Program-made: the position numbers and the translations under genes
Shown here: piece by piece, positions 1 to 8,253 of the stretch
Layout: every line of letters begins with the position of its first letter
How positions within the stretch are numbered: the first letter of the stretch is position 1
The notes under the pieces: model-generated
Told to the model about the DNA's origin: nothing
Databases searched by the model: none
Seen by the model: only the letters and a program-made list of their open reading frames with translations
Source of the DNA: Desulfohalovibrio reitneri
GTDB taxonomy: Bacteria > Desulfobacterota > Desulfovibrionia > Desulfovibrionales > Desulfovibrionaceae
DNA: 64,000 nt
Assembly: GCF_000711295.1 (NCBI RefSeq)
Contig: NZ_JOMJ01000004.1
Span: 186,001 to 250,000 of the forward strand
Direction: 5' to 3'

Positions 1-39
1 TAATCGAGAAAACGACTTTCCGCCCCAAGGAGGAAGACC

Positions 40-732
40 ATGACTGATCGCAGAACCGTTTTGAAAATGGGTGCCGTGGCCTCGGCCGCGCTGCTCTCCG
101 GCGGGCTGGGCCTGGCCGGAACGGCGTGGTCCATGGAAGGGCCCGTCCGCCAGCCCCCGCTGCCGTACCCCATGGACGCGCTGGAGCCGGTGATATCCGA
201 GCGCACTCTCTCCTTCCACTACGGCAAGCACCACGCCGGATACGTTGCCAAGACCAACAAGCTGCTGGAGGAGAACAATATCCCCTTCAACGGCCTGGAG
301 GAACTGGTCATCTTCGCCTACAACCACCCGGGCATGGACGACCTGTTCGACAACGCCTCCCAGGTCTGGAACCATACCTTCTACTGGAATTCCATGAAGC
401 CCGGCGGCTCCCCAGTGCGTGGCCGCCTGAAAGCCCTGGCCGAGGAATCCTTCGGCTCGGTGGGGGGCATGAAGGACGCCCTTAAGCGGGCCGCGTCCAC
501 GCGCTTCGGCTCCGGCTACGCTTGGCTCATCTACCAGGACGGCCGCATCAAGGCCATGAACTCCATGAACGCCCTCTCCCCACTGGTGGTTTCCGGCGCC
601 ATACCCCTGCTGACCGTGGACGTCTGGGAGCACGCCTACTACCTGGACTACCAGAACCGCAGGGGCGAATACATGGACATGCTTCTGGACAACGCCATCG
701 ACTGGGACTTCGCCGACGCCAACCTGCCCTGA
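40..732 (+). CDS. sodB: Tat-exported iron superoxide dismutase
   Basis: Superoxide dismutase of the Fe/Mn family, converting superoxide to oxygen and hydrogen peroxide. The first 31 or so residues form a twin-arginine signal (RR at residues 4-5, then a hydrophobic stretch ending in GTAWS), so the enzyme should fold in the cytoplasm and work in the periplasm. Family motifs are visible: the first metal histidine in FHYGKHH, the WNHTFYWNSM block, and the DVWEHAYYLDY block with the metal Asp and His. The start is set by a strong AAGGAGGAAG site just upstream. Periplasmic Fe-SOD is known from Desulfovibrio. Iron rather than manganese is inferred from the family and not proven here. Confidence 0.93.
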   Translation: MTDRRTVLKMGAVASAALLSGGLGLAGTAWSMEGPVRQPPLPYPMDALEPVISERTLSFHYGKHHAGYVAKTNKLLEENNIPFNGLEELVIFAYNHPGMDDLFDNASQVWNHTFYWNSMKPGGSPVRGRLKALAEESFGSVGGMKDALKRAASTRFGSGYAWLIYQDGRIKAMNSMNALSPLVVSGAIPLLTVDVWEHAYYLDYQNRRGEYMDMLLDNAIDWDFADANLP

Positions 733-761
733 ACGGTGAGATGATCGCTTTCCTTCCGCCC

Positions 762-810
762 GCCCCCGCCGTCCCCGACCAGCGGTATGCAGGTCCGGGG
801 CGGCGGGGGC
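762..810 (+). terminator. Probable terminator hairpin after sodB
   Basis: A long GC-rich imperfect inverted repeat (19-base arms at 762-780 and 792-810, 11-base loop) lies 30 bases after the sodB stop and is followed by a short T-containing stretch. It is plausible as the sodB transcript end, but it lacks a strong T run. Confidence 0.5.
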
Positions 811-925
811 ATTCCTTGTATCAATTCGAAATGAATAGTGATTTCTCAAGGGTGTGCGAACACGTGAAATTATGGCATTTCCATATCGGATCGGAGACGG
901 TTTCCTTACGCGGCAGGGGGCGCGC

Positions 926-1900
926 ATGGCTGGAACGCTCGGTTCGGAATACCTGGAGATCTCGCCCAATCTGTTGACCTGCCTGCCCCGGGCCAGGCCG
1001 CCGGTGAACCTCTACCGCTACGACGAAGGGGTGGACCGGGTTGTGCTTTACCGGGAGCGCGACCGAGTCCTCTCTTCCCGGGTCAAGGCCGAGATGGAGA
1101 GCATCTGCCAAGAGGGCAGGCTCTTCCTGGCCCGCGGAGACTTCGCGGCCTTCTCCGAACTGCTCTCGCGCAACCTGGGCGCGGCCCTGTTCGAGGACAC
1201 CCTGGGTGACGGCGAAAAGGCCGTGGTGGTCGGCGACGCCCTGGCCGCCCGGCTGGGCGACTTTCTCTCCCAGCCCCTGGCCTCCACTGTGGAGCCCCTG
1301 GCCCACGACCTGGCCCTGCTGGCCGACTGGCTGTGGGCCGACTCCAACCGCGTCTTTTCCCTCAAGCGGGGCATCCGGGTCCGCCGGGAACTCACCGACC
1401 ACGGGGTCAACGTCTGCCTGCTGGGCACCGCCCTGTACGTGCTCTCCAGCCACGAGAAGGACATCCGGGAGCATCTCTCCCAGGCCGCCCTGGGGTTTCT
1501 GCTGCACGACGTGGGCATGACCAACGTGCCCGACCACATCCGGGGCAAGGAATCCACCCTGCTGCACAAGGAGCGCGTGCGGGTGGAGGAACACCCAGAG
1601 GTGGGGCTGAAGATTCTCCGCAGGGTGGGGGGCCTGTCCGAACGGAGCCTGCGAGCCGTGGCCGAGCACCACGAGCGGCTGGACGGCTCCGGCTACCCGC
1701 GCCGTCTCAAGGCTGGGGAGATAAGCCGGGAGGGCCGCGTCTGCGCCCTGGCCGACGCCTACGCCGCCATGACCAACGAACGCCTCTACGCCCGCACTCT
1801 TTCAGCGGAGGAGGGCGCCAGGACCATTGTCTCGGACAAGGGTTTCGACCCGCTTTTGGCCAAGATGCTGGCCTACTACGCGCTCAGGAACGAGGCCTGA
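926..1900 (+). CDS. HD-GYP domain protein (putative c-di-GMP phosphodiesterase)
   Basis: Protein of about 325 residues. The C-terminal half is an HD-GYP domain: a first metal histidine near residue 159, HD at 194-195, HHERLDGSGYP at 248-258, and the DAYAAMTNERLY segment. The family hydrolyses cyclic di-GMP. The usual HDxGK lysine is replaced by methionine (HDVGM), so activity should not be taken for granted. The N-terminal 140 residues match nothing I recognise. I chose the ATG at 926 because of an AGGGGG site five bases upstream; in-frame starts at 854 (GTG) and 872 (ATG) are also possible but have weaker ribosome sites. Confidence 0.82.
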   Translation: MAGTLGSEYLEISPNLLTCLPRARPPVNLYRYDEGVDRVVLYRERDRVLSSRVKAEMESICQEGRLFLARGDFAAFSELLSRNLGAALFEDTLGDGEKAVVVGDALAARLGDFLSQPLASTVEPLAHDLALLADWLWADSNRVFSLKRGIRVRRELTDHGVNVCLLGTALYVLSSHEKDIREHLSQAALGFLLHDVGMTNVPDHIRGKESTLLHKERVRVEEHPEVGLKILRRVGGLSERSLRAVAEHHERLDGSGYPRRLKAGEISREGRVCALADAYAAMTNERLYARTLSAEEGARTIVSDKGFDPLLAKMLAYYALRNEA

Positions 1901-1906
1901 CGCGGC

Positions 1907-3210
1907 TCAGCCGCCCGCGGCCCGAACGGCCAGGGCGGCCAGAAAACCCAGCAGGGTGCAGATGCCGGTCAGCCCGCCGCCCTGCTGGTAGGCCTCCGGC
2001 AGCATGGTCTGGGCGATCATGGTCAGCATGGCCCCGGCGGCCATCCCTTCGAAGGCGGCGTACACGGTGTGGGACACTTCCTGCAAAAAGAGGTTCCCGG
2101 CCAGTGCGCCCAGGGCGGTGGTCAGGGTTAGCGAACTCCACATGGCCATGATGCGGAAGGCCGGCGCGTTGTGCTGCCGCATGGAGGCCGAGCTGGACAG
2201 GGCCTCCGGGAAATTGGCCAGAAAGACTCCGGCCAGCAGCGCCCAGGACAGGGAAGCGTGCAGCAGGGAGGCACCGATGACCGCCGACTCCGGGAGTCCG
2301 TCCAGGAAGATGCCCAGCCAGATGGCCAGGGCCGCCCCGCTCCCGGCCTTGCGCCTGGCCTCCTCGATGTCCACCTCGCGCAGGTGCACGGGCAGGTCGT
2401 CCACCTCCTCCAGGGCCTCTTCCAAATCCTCCTTGGCCCGCTGCGCCTGCCTGCGCAATTCGCACTGGCGCTCCCGCTTGCGGTTGAGGTCCACCAGGCA
2501 TTGCTCAATGGACGGGTACCGCTCCACCAGGCGCAGGTAGTCCTCCCTCAGGACCTCCCAGGCCTTGATGGCGGTCAGGGTGCGCGCGGTGGATTGCCTG
2601 CGGCCGTCCTCGGACAGAAAGGAGCGGGTGCCGAAGGAGTCACCGTCCGAGAGCACCTGTCGTGGCTCTCCGGGCAGCAGCACCTCCACCTTGCCCGAGT
2701 CGATGAGGAAGATGGAGTCGGCCGTATCGCCGTAGGAGAATACCGTCTCTCCCTGGGGCAGCTTGCGCCGCACCATGTACTGCATCAGGTCCACCATCTC
2801 GGTGGTGGGCACCCGGCGCAGCACGTCCACTTCCGAAAGGTGGCGGATGCGCGACTTCATCCGTGAGCGCTCGGAGCGGACCATGTGGCGGATGAGGGTG
2901 GCCCGCTTGCGCCAGAAGCCGCCGTGCTTGTTGATGGCCCAATCCAGCAGAAGAAAGAGCAGCCCCCGGCCACGGCGCCGATGGCCAGGGGCGTGTAGCC
3001 GCCGCGCTCCAGGGCCGGAGCCACCAGTTCCAGGGCCAGGGCGGCCAGCAGGCTGCCCGCGCCGAAGGCCATGATGGCGGATATGGCCCGGGCCGAGGGG
3101 CGTTTCCACAGGATGCCCAGGGCCGCCCCCAGGGGCAGGGAGGCGGCGGAAAGGGCGCCGAACCAGAAGGCCTGGGCCGGCATGGTCTGGATCAACGGTT
3201 GCAGGTCCAT
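1907..3210 (-). pseudogene. ZIP-like metal transporter with internal cyclic-nucleotide-binding domain, frameshifted
   Basis: Two overlapping minus-strand frames together make one protein. The frame starting at 3210 gives the N-terminal membrane segments (MDLQPLIQ... to LAIGAVAGG). The other frame resumes with FLLLDWAINKHGGFWRK and runs to the stop at 1907. Between the ZIP-like halves sits a cyclic-nucleotide-binding-like domain (LPQGETVFSYGDTADSIFLIDSGKVEV) followed by a charged helical linker. The second membrane half carries ZIP-like motifs (GIFLDGLPESAVIGAS, FEGMAAGAMLTMIAQTMLPEA). The break falls in a run of five C (2963-2967 on the plus strand); one extra base there would restore one frame. 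It is either a real mutation or a homopolymer sequencing error. Substrate unknown. Confidence 0.75.
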
Positions 3211-3271
3211 GAGGGAACTCCAGCCCGCATGGTGCGGTATCCCGCCCGGCGAGGCAAGGGCGGAACGGGAT

Positions 3272-3772
3272 TTATCTGGCGGCGCGGTGGGCCAGGGTGC
3301 GCATGACGAGGTGGTGGAAGGGGCGCACCAACCCGAAATACAGTTTGCCCCTGGGCGAGCGGTAGCGAACCGCAGTGACCAGGTGGTAGCGGTTGCCGCC
3401 GCCGGTGCCGTCGGCCCGCAGAACGGCCAGATCGGCCGACAGGTGGGCCGCCTGGTAGCCGCCCAGCCAGAAGCGGTTCTCCCGCGAGGCGCGCACGGTG
3501 AATGGACCGTAGCGGGCTCCGGCGGCGAAGGGCACGTTGTCCGGTGTCACTTTGGGGAATACCAGTTTGTCAGGCGGAACCCGCAGCAGCCGGGCCAGCG
3601 GCTGGCGCGCCTTGTACAGCCCCTCCATCCAGGTCGGCGTGGAGGAAAGCCCCGCCAGGAAGGCGCGCAGGTCCTTGCGGCTGTCCGCGGACAAGCCCTC
3701 CAGATGGTCGGCTCCATCCACCGCCTCCGCCAGTTCGGGCGCGGCCTTGACCGCGCGAATCGCTTCGTTCAT
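3272..3772 (-). CDS. DUF2867 family protein
   Basis: Protein of about 166 residues starting at MNEAIRAVKA. The C-terminal part, with the pattern YHLVTAVRYRSPRGKLYFGLVRPFHHLVMR, fits the DUF2867 family, whose biochemical role is not known to me. No signal peptide or membrane segment is seen. The reading frame extends upstream to 3856, but that part would run into the oppositely oriented FliG-like gene, so I prefer the internal ATG. The gene stands alone between a convergent-side ZIP-like gene and a divergent neighbour. Confidence 0.7.
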   Translation of the reverse strand: MNEAIRAVKAAPELAEAVDGADHLEGLSADSRKDLRAFLAGLSSTPTWMEGLYKARQPLARLLRVPPDKLVFPKVTPDNVPFAAGARYGPFTVRASRENRFWLGGYQAAHLSADLAVLRADGTGGGNRYHLVTAVRYRSPRGKLYFGLVRPFHHLVMRTLAHRAAR

Positions 3773-3808
3773 GGCAGGGGTGTACCGCAGACCAGGAGTC
3801 CACGCCAG

Positions 3809-4396
3809 ATGCCCGGCAAGCCCAAACCCCGCACCTACTGGATGCCCCGCGCCCACTACTCCGGCGGGACGGAGGCCGTGGCCGCCGTGGTCTCCCGCCT
3901 GCCGGGCGTGGAGCGGCGAGAGGCCCTTGACGCCCTGGCCCGCGAGGACCCGGACCTGGCCGGGGAGGTGCGGAGCCGCCTGTTCACTTTCGAGGACCTG
4001 GTGCGGCTGGCCCCGCGCGACCTGGCCGTGGTGGCGCGGGAGTCGGACCCCGGCGACCTGCCCCTGGCCCTGCGCGGGACGGACGGGGAGACGGCGCGGG
4101 CCCTGCTCTCCGGCTTGAGCCAGCGCGCCTTGTCCATGGTGCTGGAGGAAACCGAGGCCATGGGGCCCCAGCCCGCGGGGGAGGTGGAGGCCGCCCGCTC
4201 CCGCCTGGCGGAGCTGGCCCGCAGGCTGGGAGACGAGGGACGAATCAGCCTCGGCGGGGCGGACGGCGAGGAGTGGGTTGGGTGGTCCCGGGTCTCAGAG
4301 CTCGTACCCGGGCCGCTCGGGGGCTTCCTCCTCTTCGGACTCGGGAAAGGCCTGGCTGTCCCGGTCGTTCTCCGAGGCGGAGACGTCGTAAAGTAG
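3809..4396 (+). CDS. Small FliG C-domain-like protein
   Basis: Protein of about 195 residues. Residues roughly 30-150 follow the pattern of the FliG middle/C-terminal domain: FTFEDLVRLAPRDLAVVARES, DLPLALRGTD, LSQRALSMVLEETEAMGPQPAGEVEAA and ARRLGDEGRI. FliG is the flagellar rotor protein that couples to MotA. This copy is short and no other flagellar gene lies nearby, so it is a paralogue or a reused domain and not the main rotor gene. An AGGAG lies 11 bases before the ATG. The last 30 or so residues overlap the 3' end of the convergent lipoprotein gene and look unlike FliG, so the true C-terminus may be altered. Confidence 0.65.
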   Translation: MPGKPKPRTYWMPRAHYSGGTEAVAAVVSRLPGVERREALDALAREDPDLAGEVRSRLFTFEDLVRLAPRDLAVVARESDPGDLPLALRGTDGETARALLSGLSQRALSMVLEETEAMGPQPAGEVEAARSRLAELARRLGDEGRISLGGADGEEWVGWSRVSELVPGPLGGFLLFGLGKGLAVPVVLRGGDVVK

Positions 4397-5065
4397 GCGT
4401 TGCCCGTCAGTGCCCCGCAGATGCAGGCGGTAGCGGCCGTATTCCAGGGGAGGGGAGCCGTCCATGGGTATCCGCCGGACCTCGCGCCGCACGCCTTGGC
4501 CCAGGTCGCGTCGCAGTTCCTCGAGGACGACATTGCGGCCCTCGACTCCCATGAAGAGGACGGTCAGTTCCAGGTACTTGGAGACCTCGGGTTCGGCGGG
4601 GTCCAGAACGGCCCGCTGCTCCTCGCTCCACTCCGGCTGGCGCGGGACAGCGCCGGCGCCCCAGTCGAACCAGGGCCGCTGTGCCAGCCGCTCCTCCTTC
4701 TGATCGTAGAGCAGGCCCATGCGCCCCAGACCGTGCGGAGATTCCAGCAGGAGTTTGCCGTCCGCCCGGAAAAAGGCCACCCATCGGTCGTCCGGCGCGA
4801 GCGGGGAGGGCTGAAAGCTGTCGGGCGCGGGCGGATTCAGGCGGCGGGACGGGGTGTAGGCCGGGTAGGCGGTTACGCGTTGCACCAGCAGCACCGGCTG
4901 GCCGACCTCCGCCATGTGCACCCCGCTGCGCGGGGCGGGGCCGGCCCGCCGTTGGGAGGCGGGCTCCAGGGCGGTCGGCCTGGTGGAGCAGGCGGCCAGG
5001 ACAAGCAGTACAGCGAGGGCCGAGGCCAGGAGAATGGCCGGGCGAAGTGCGTTGCGCCAGGGCAT
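4295..5065 (-). CDS. Predicted lipoprotein of unknown function
   Basis: Protein of 256 residues starting at MPWRNALRPAILLASALAVL, with a lipobox (VLAAC) around residue 26, so it is probably lipid-anchored and facing the periplasm. The frame continues upstream to 5338, but that part crosses the selC promoter and lacks a ribosome site, whereas GGGAGGGGAG lies just before the chosen ATG. The remainder is acidic at the C-terminus (ESEEEEAPERPGYEL) and has no domain I recognise. It overlaps the convergent FliG-like gene by about 100 bases. Confidence 0.65.
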   Translation of the reverse strand: MPWRNALRPAILLASALAVLLVLAACSTRPTALEPASQRRAGPAPRSGVHMAEVGQPVLLVQRVTAYPAYTPSRRLNPPAPDSFQPSPLAPDDRWVAFFRADGKLLLESPHGLGRMGLLYDQKEERLAQRPWFDWGAGAVPRQPEWSEEQRAVLDPAEPEVSKYLELTVLFMGVEGRNVVLEELRRDLGQGVRREVRRIPMDGSPPLEYGRYRLHLRGTDGQRLLYDVSASENDRDSQAFPESEEEEAPERPGYEL

Positions 5066-5214
5066 GACAGCTCCCCTCCCGCGGGGGTTGAAGAACGGGA
5101 TACAAGCATACCTCCCCTGGCCGGGGAAATCACCCCCAGCTCGGAAAAAAGCCCCATTGAAGGAAAAATAACGCCGAGAGTGCCTCCAGACCACGGCCCG
5201 GAGCGCGGATGGTC

Positions 5215-5243
5215 TTGTCAGTCCCGGCCGGGGTGCGTATTCT
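5215..5243 (+). promoter_or_regulatory. Sigma70-type promoter for selC
   Basis: TTGTCA (5215-5220), a 17-base spacer, and TATTCT (5238-5243) form a good housekeeping promoter. Transcription would begin near 5250, about 50 bases before the mature 5' end of the selenocysteine tRNA. Confidence 0.65.
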
Positions 5244-5300
5244 ACGCCCTCCGGTCGCCCGGAAGCCGCTCCATGCGGCGTGGCAAGGCTTCCGGAACAG

Positions 5301-5394
5301 GGCGGGCAATCCGGCTCGGTAGCCGGCGCGGTCTTCAAAACCGTTGAATCATTGAGAGATGATTAGCAGGTTCGACTCCTGTTGCCCGCCGCCA
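5301..5394 (+). tRNA. selC: Selenocysteine tRNA (anticodon UCA)
   Basis: The 94-base gene has the hallmarks of tRNA-Sec. The acceptor stem is eight base pairs (GGCGGGCA with TGCCCGCC) instead of seven. The anticodon loop CTTCAAA reads UGA. There is a long variable arm (GTTGAATCATTGAGAGATGAT region), a T-arm with TTCGACTC, and an encoded G-CCA end. Its presence means the organism decodes some in-frame UGA codons as selenocysteine, so selenoproteins elsewhere in the genome will be missed by ordinary gene calling. It lies just upstream of the IscU-like gene. Confidence 0.93.
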
Positions 5395-5455
5395 TCTTTC
5401 CCATTTTTGGCGGATTTCATGCGTCCCTCCATCCACCCTTTTCCCGAGGTAGCAC

Positions 5456-5884
5456 ATGGCCTCTGATCTCGATTCCTTTGTCGAATCCATGCAGCAGCGC
5501 TGCAACGAGCTGGCCGAGGAAAAGTTCGGCCCGGTGGCCGGCGAGCGCTGGCGCAATCCCCGCCACGCGGAGCCGCTCCAGGGGCCGCCCGACGCCGTGG
5601 GCACTTCCCGGGGCGGCTGCGGGGACACCATCTCCATCTGCCTCGCCCTGGACGGGGACGGCCGCATCGCCCAGGCCGCCTTCGACACCAACGGCTGCGG
5701 TTCTTCGGCCGTGTGCGGCGACGCCGCCTGCGAGCTGGCCGTGGGCAAGACCCCGGCCGAGGCCGCCAAGGTGAGCGGCGCGGACATCCTGGAGCTTCTG
5801 GGCGGCCTGCCCGGGGACAAGGAGCACTGCGCCATGCTGGCGGCCAACGCCCTGCACGAGACCCTCAAGACCATCGGGGGTTGA
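5456..5884 (+). CDS. IscU/NifU N-terminal-type iron-sulfur scaffold protein
   Basis: Protein of 142 residues resembling the iron-sulfur cluster assembly scaffold. The three cluster-ligand cysteines sit in the family contexts GGCGDTISI, NGCGSSA and EHCAMLAANAL. It would assemble a transient cluster for transfer to apo-proteins in the cytoplasm. It is a stand-alone scaffold domain with no fused NifU C-terminal part and no adjacent cysteine desulfurase. Its extra cysteines (for example SAVCGDAAC) and short N-terminal extension differ from classical IscU. A weak GAGG site precedes the ATG. Confidence 0.82.
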   Translation: MASDLDSFVESMQQRCNELAEEKFGPVAGERWRNPRHAEPLQGPPDAVGTSRGGCGDTISICLALDGDGRIAQAAFDTNGCGSSAVCGDAACELAVGKTPAEAAKVSGADILELLGGLPGDKEHCAMLAANALHETLKTIGG

Positions 5885-5892
5885 CGGGCGCG

Positions 5893-7815
5893 ATGGAAGA
5901 CGGCCAATGCCCTGACCGCGACCACGAACTGCGCCGTCTGCGCGCCAGGGTGGCCGAGCTGGAGGATCGCCTGGCCTGCGGCGAGAAGGACTGCTACGTT
6001 TCCGCCTGCCCCTATTCTCCCGAGGCGGAATGGCCGGGCATTCTCGGCTCCGGCCTCATCGGACTGTTCCAGACCACCCAGGAAGGCGACATCCTGCGCG
6101 CCTCGCCCGGTCTGGCCAAGATCCTTGGCTACGACTCCGCCAGGGAGTTCACGGACTCGGTGGGCAACATGTCCCTCGTCTACGCCGACCCATCGGACCG
6201 CGAGGCCCACATCCGCGATTCCCTGGACCACGAAGGGCCCATCTCCAGGGAATTGCGCTGGGTGCGCGCGGACGGCCGGATCATCTGGGTGCGCTCGGAC
6301 AAGGTCTTGGTGCGCGACAACGAGGGCCGGGTGCTCTATCAGGAAGGGGTGGTCACGGACATTACCGACCGCCGCCGCGCCCAGGAGGCCGTGGCCGAGA
6401 GCGAGCGGCGCTACCGCCTGCTGGCCGACAACATGATCGACGTCATCTGGACGGCCGACAGCCACGGCAAACTGACCTACGCCTCTCCCTCCGCCCGCGA
6501 CCTGTTCGGCTACGAGCCCGAGGAATTCCTGACCTCGCCCGTGGCCAGCCTGCTCTCGCCCATGGCCTACCGCATTCTGCGGGAGGCGGGCGACCGGGAG
6601 GAAAGCCAGCCCCGGCAGTTCGAGATGCAACTGCACGCCAGCGACGGCTCGCCGGTGTTCACGGCCACCTCCTACACGGTGATGTACGACGAGCTGGACC
6701 GGCCCATCGGGGTCATTGGCGTCTGCCGCGACATCAGCCGCCGCCACAAGGCGGAGGAGCGGCTGCGCGCCGCCCTGGCCGAGCACCAGGCCATTTTCGA
6801 GAACTCCCAGGTGGGCGTGGTCCTTTTGCGGGGCGACCGGGTCATCTCCCGGGTCAACTCCAGGCTGGCGGAGATTTTCGGCTACCGTCCAGAGGACCTG
6901 GTGGGGCGGAACGTGGAGATGCTGCATCTGGACCGCGAGCGCTACGAGGAGTTCGACCGCGATTTCTACCAGGGACTGTCCAGCGAGGACCGGCTGCACG
7001 TGGAATTTCCCATGCGGCGGGCGGACGGAACGGAAATGTGGTGCATGCTGTCCGGCAAGGCCATCCAGCCGCCCGACCTGGAAAAGGGAGTCATCTGGGT
7101 GGTGGACGATATCACCGAGCGCAAGGAGATGGAGCGGCTGCGCCAGGACGTTGAGCGCATCACCCGCCACGATCTCAAGGCCCCCCTGGGCGCGGTGATC
7201 AACTTCCCGGACATCATCCGCGAGGAGGGGCCCCTGACCGATGAGCAGCGGGAGGATCTCAACCACGTGCAGGAGGCGGGCTACCGCATGCTGCGGCTGG
7301 TCAACCTCTCCCTGGACCTCTTCAAGATGGAACGGGGCGCCTACGAACTGCAGGCCGGACCAATCAACCTCCTGGAGCTCATCGCCAAGGCGCGACGGGA
7401 ATTGCGCACCCTGGCCAAGTCGCGCAGGCAAACGGTGAACCTGCGGGTGGACGGCCAACCCCCGGCCGAGGGCGACGTCTTTCTGGTGCGCGGCGAGGAA
7501 CTGCTCTGCCATTCCATGCTGGACAACCTGCTGCGCAACGCCCTGGAGGCCTCGCCCGAGGGCGGCGCTGTGCGGCTGGAACTGGCCCGCGCCGGGCACA
7601 CGGCCGTCATGCGCATGGTCAACCAGGGTGTCGTGCCCCGGGAAATCCGCGACCGTTTCTTCGAGAAGTACGCCACCCACGGCAAGCGGGGCGGCACCGG
7701 CCTGGGGAACTACTCGGCCCGGCTCATGGCCCGCACCATGGGCGGGGAGGTCTCCATGGAAACCAACGAGGAGGTCGGCTCCACCGCCATCACGGTCCGG
7801 CTGCCCCTGGCCTGA
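5893..7815 (+). CDS. Multi-PAS sensor histidine kinase
   Basis: Protein of 640 residues without obvious membrane segments, so probably a cytoplasmic sensor. An N-terminal helical segment (LRRLRARVAELEDRLA) and a cysteine cluster (CGEKDCYVSAC) are followed by three PAS domains, each ending in a typical PAC pattern such as VVTDITDRRRAQEAV. The HisKA dimerisation box is RITRHDLKAPLGAV, whose histidine is the expected phosphorylation site. The ATPase domain shows NLLRNALEASPEGG (N box) and GGTGLGNYSARLMA (G box). No response regulator is adjacent, so the partner is unknown. It begins 8 bases after the scaffold gene and may share its transcript. Confidence 0.9.
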   Translation: MEDGQCPDRDHELRRLRARVAELEDRLACGEKDCYVSACPYSPEAEWPGILGSGLIGLFQTTQEGDILRASPGLAKILGYDSAREFTDSVGNMSLVYADPSDREAHIRDSLDHEGPISRELRWVRADGRIIWVRSDKVLVRDNEGRVLYQEGVVTDITDRRRAQEAVAESERRYRLLADNMIDVIWTADSHGKLTYASPSARDLFGYEPEEFLTSPVASLLSPMAYRILREAGDREESQPRQFEMQLHASDGSPVFTATSYTVMYDELDRPIGVIGVCRDISRRHKAEERLRAALAEHQAIFENSQVGVVLLRGDRVISRVNSRLAEIFGYRPEDLVGRNVEMLHLDRERYEEFDRDFYQGLSSEDRLHVEFPMRRADGTEMWCMLSGKAIQPPDLEKGVIWVVDDITERKEMERLRQDVERITRHDLKAPLGAVINFPDIIREEGPLTDEQREDLNHVQEAGYRMLRLVNLSLDLFKMERGAYELQAGPINLLELIAKARRELRTLAKSRRQTVNLRVDGQPPAEGDVFLVRGEELLCHSMLDNLLRNALEASPEGGAVRLELARAGHTAVMRMVNQGVVPREIRDRFFEKYATHGKRGGTGLGNYSARLMARTMGGEVSMETNEEVGSTAITVRLPLA

Positions 7816-7842
7816 GCGACAAGCTTTGCAAAAATGAAAAAA

Positions 7843-7876
7843 GGCCGGGAAGCGACGCTTCCCGGCCTTTTTTTTT
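7843..7876. terminator. Bidirectional intrinsic terminator
   Basis: A perfect ten-pair stem (7843-7852 with 7858-7867) with a five-base loop is flanked by an A run on the left and a T run on the right. It therefore serves both the histidine kinase (plus strand) and the convergent amt-PII operon (minus strand). Confidence 0.92.
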
Positions 7877-7894
7877 CGGTTCGTGGGAATCGGG

Positions 7895-8227
7895 CTACAG
7901 GATGCCCTCTTCCCCGGTGCGGATGCGCACGGCGCTGGCCACGTCCTGGACCATGATCACGCCGTCGCCCTCCTTGCCGGTGCGTGCGCCGGACTTGATG
8001 GCCTCCACCACCTCGTCCGCCTTGTCGTCGTGGATGCCCACCTCCATGCGGACCTTCTTCAGGAGGTTCACCTCCATGACCACGCCGCGGTAGGTCTCCG
8101 TGAAGCCCTTCTGCCTGCCCGAACCAAGGACGTTGGTCACGGACATGGAGTAGACTCCCTTGGCGTAGAGCGCCTGCTTCACCGGGTTGAGCATTTCCGG
8201 CCTGATGTACGCAATGACGAGTTTCAT
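7895..8227 (-). CDS. glnB: PII nitrogen regulatory protein
   Basis: Protein of 110 residues aligning end to end with PII signal proteins (SGRQKGFTETYRG in the T-loop, GKEGDGVIMV and RIRTGEE in the ligand-binding core). PII senses 2-oxoglutarate and ATP/ADP and here most likely controls the ammonium channel encoded just upstream. The residue corresponding to Tyr51, the uridylylation site of enteric GlnB, is methionine, so control by that modification is unlikely; Tyr46 is kept. The ATG has an AAGGGAG site. The gene is the second of the amt-PII operon. Whether it is best called glnB or glnK cannot be decided from sequence. Confidence 0.9.
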   Translation of the reverse strand: MKLVIAYIRPEMLNPVKQALYAKGVYSMSVTNVLGSGRQKGFTETYRGVVMEVNLLKKVRMEVGIHDDKADEVVEAIKSGARTGKEGDGVIMVQDVASAVRIRTGEEGIL

Positions 8228-8253
8228 GATGACTCCCTTTGTCTTGTGGGCGG

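Noticed and set aside
5335-7680. A 781-codon open frame on the minus strand, opposite the scaffold protein and histidine kinase
   Set aside because: Its composition is typical of antisense frames in GC-rich DNA, and it begins inside the selenocysteine tRNA region.
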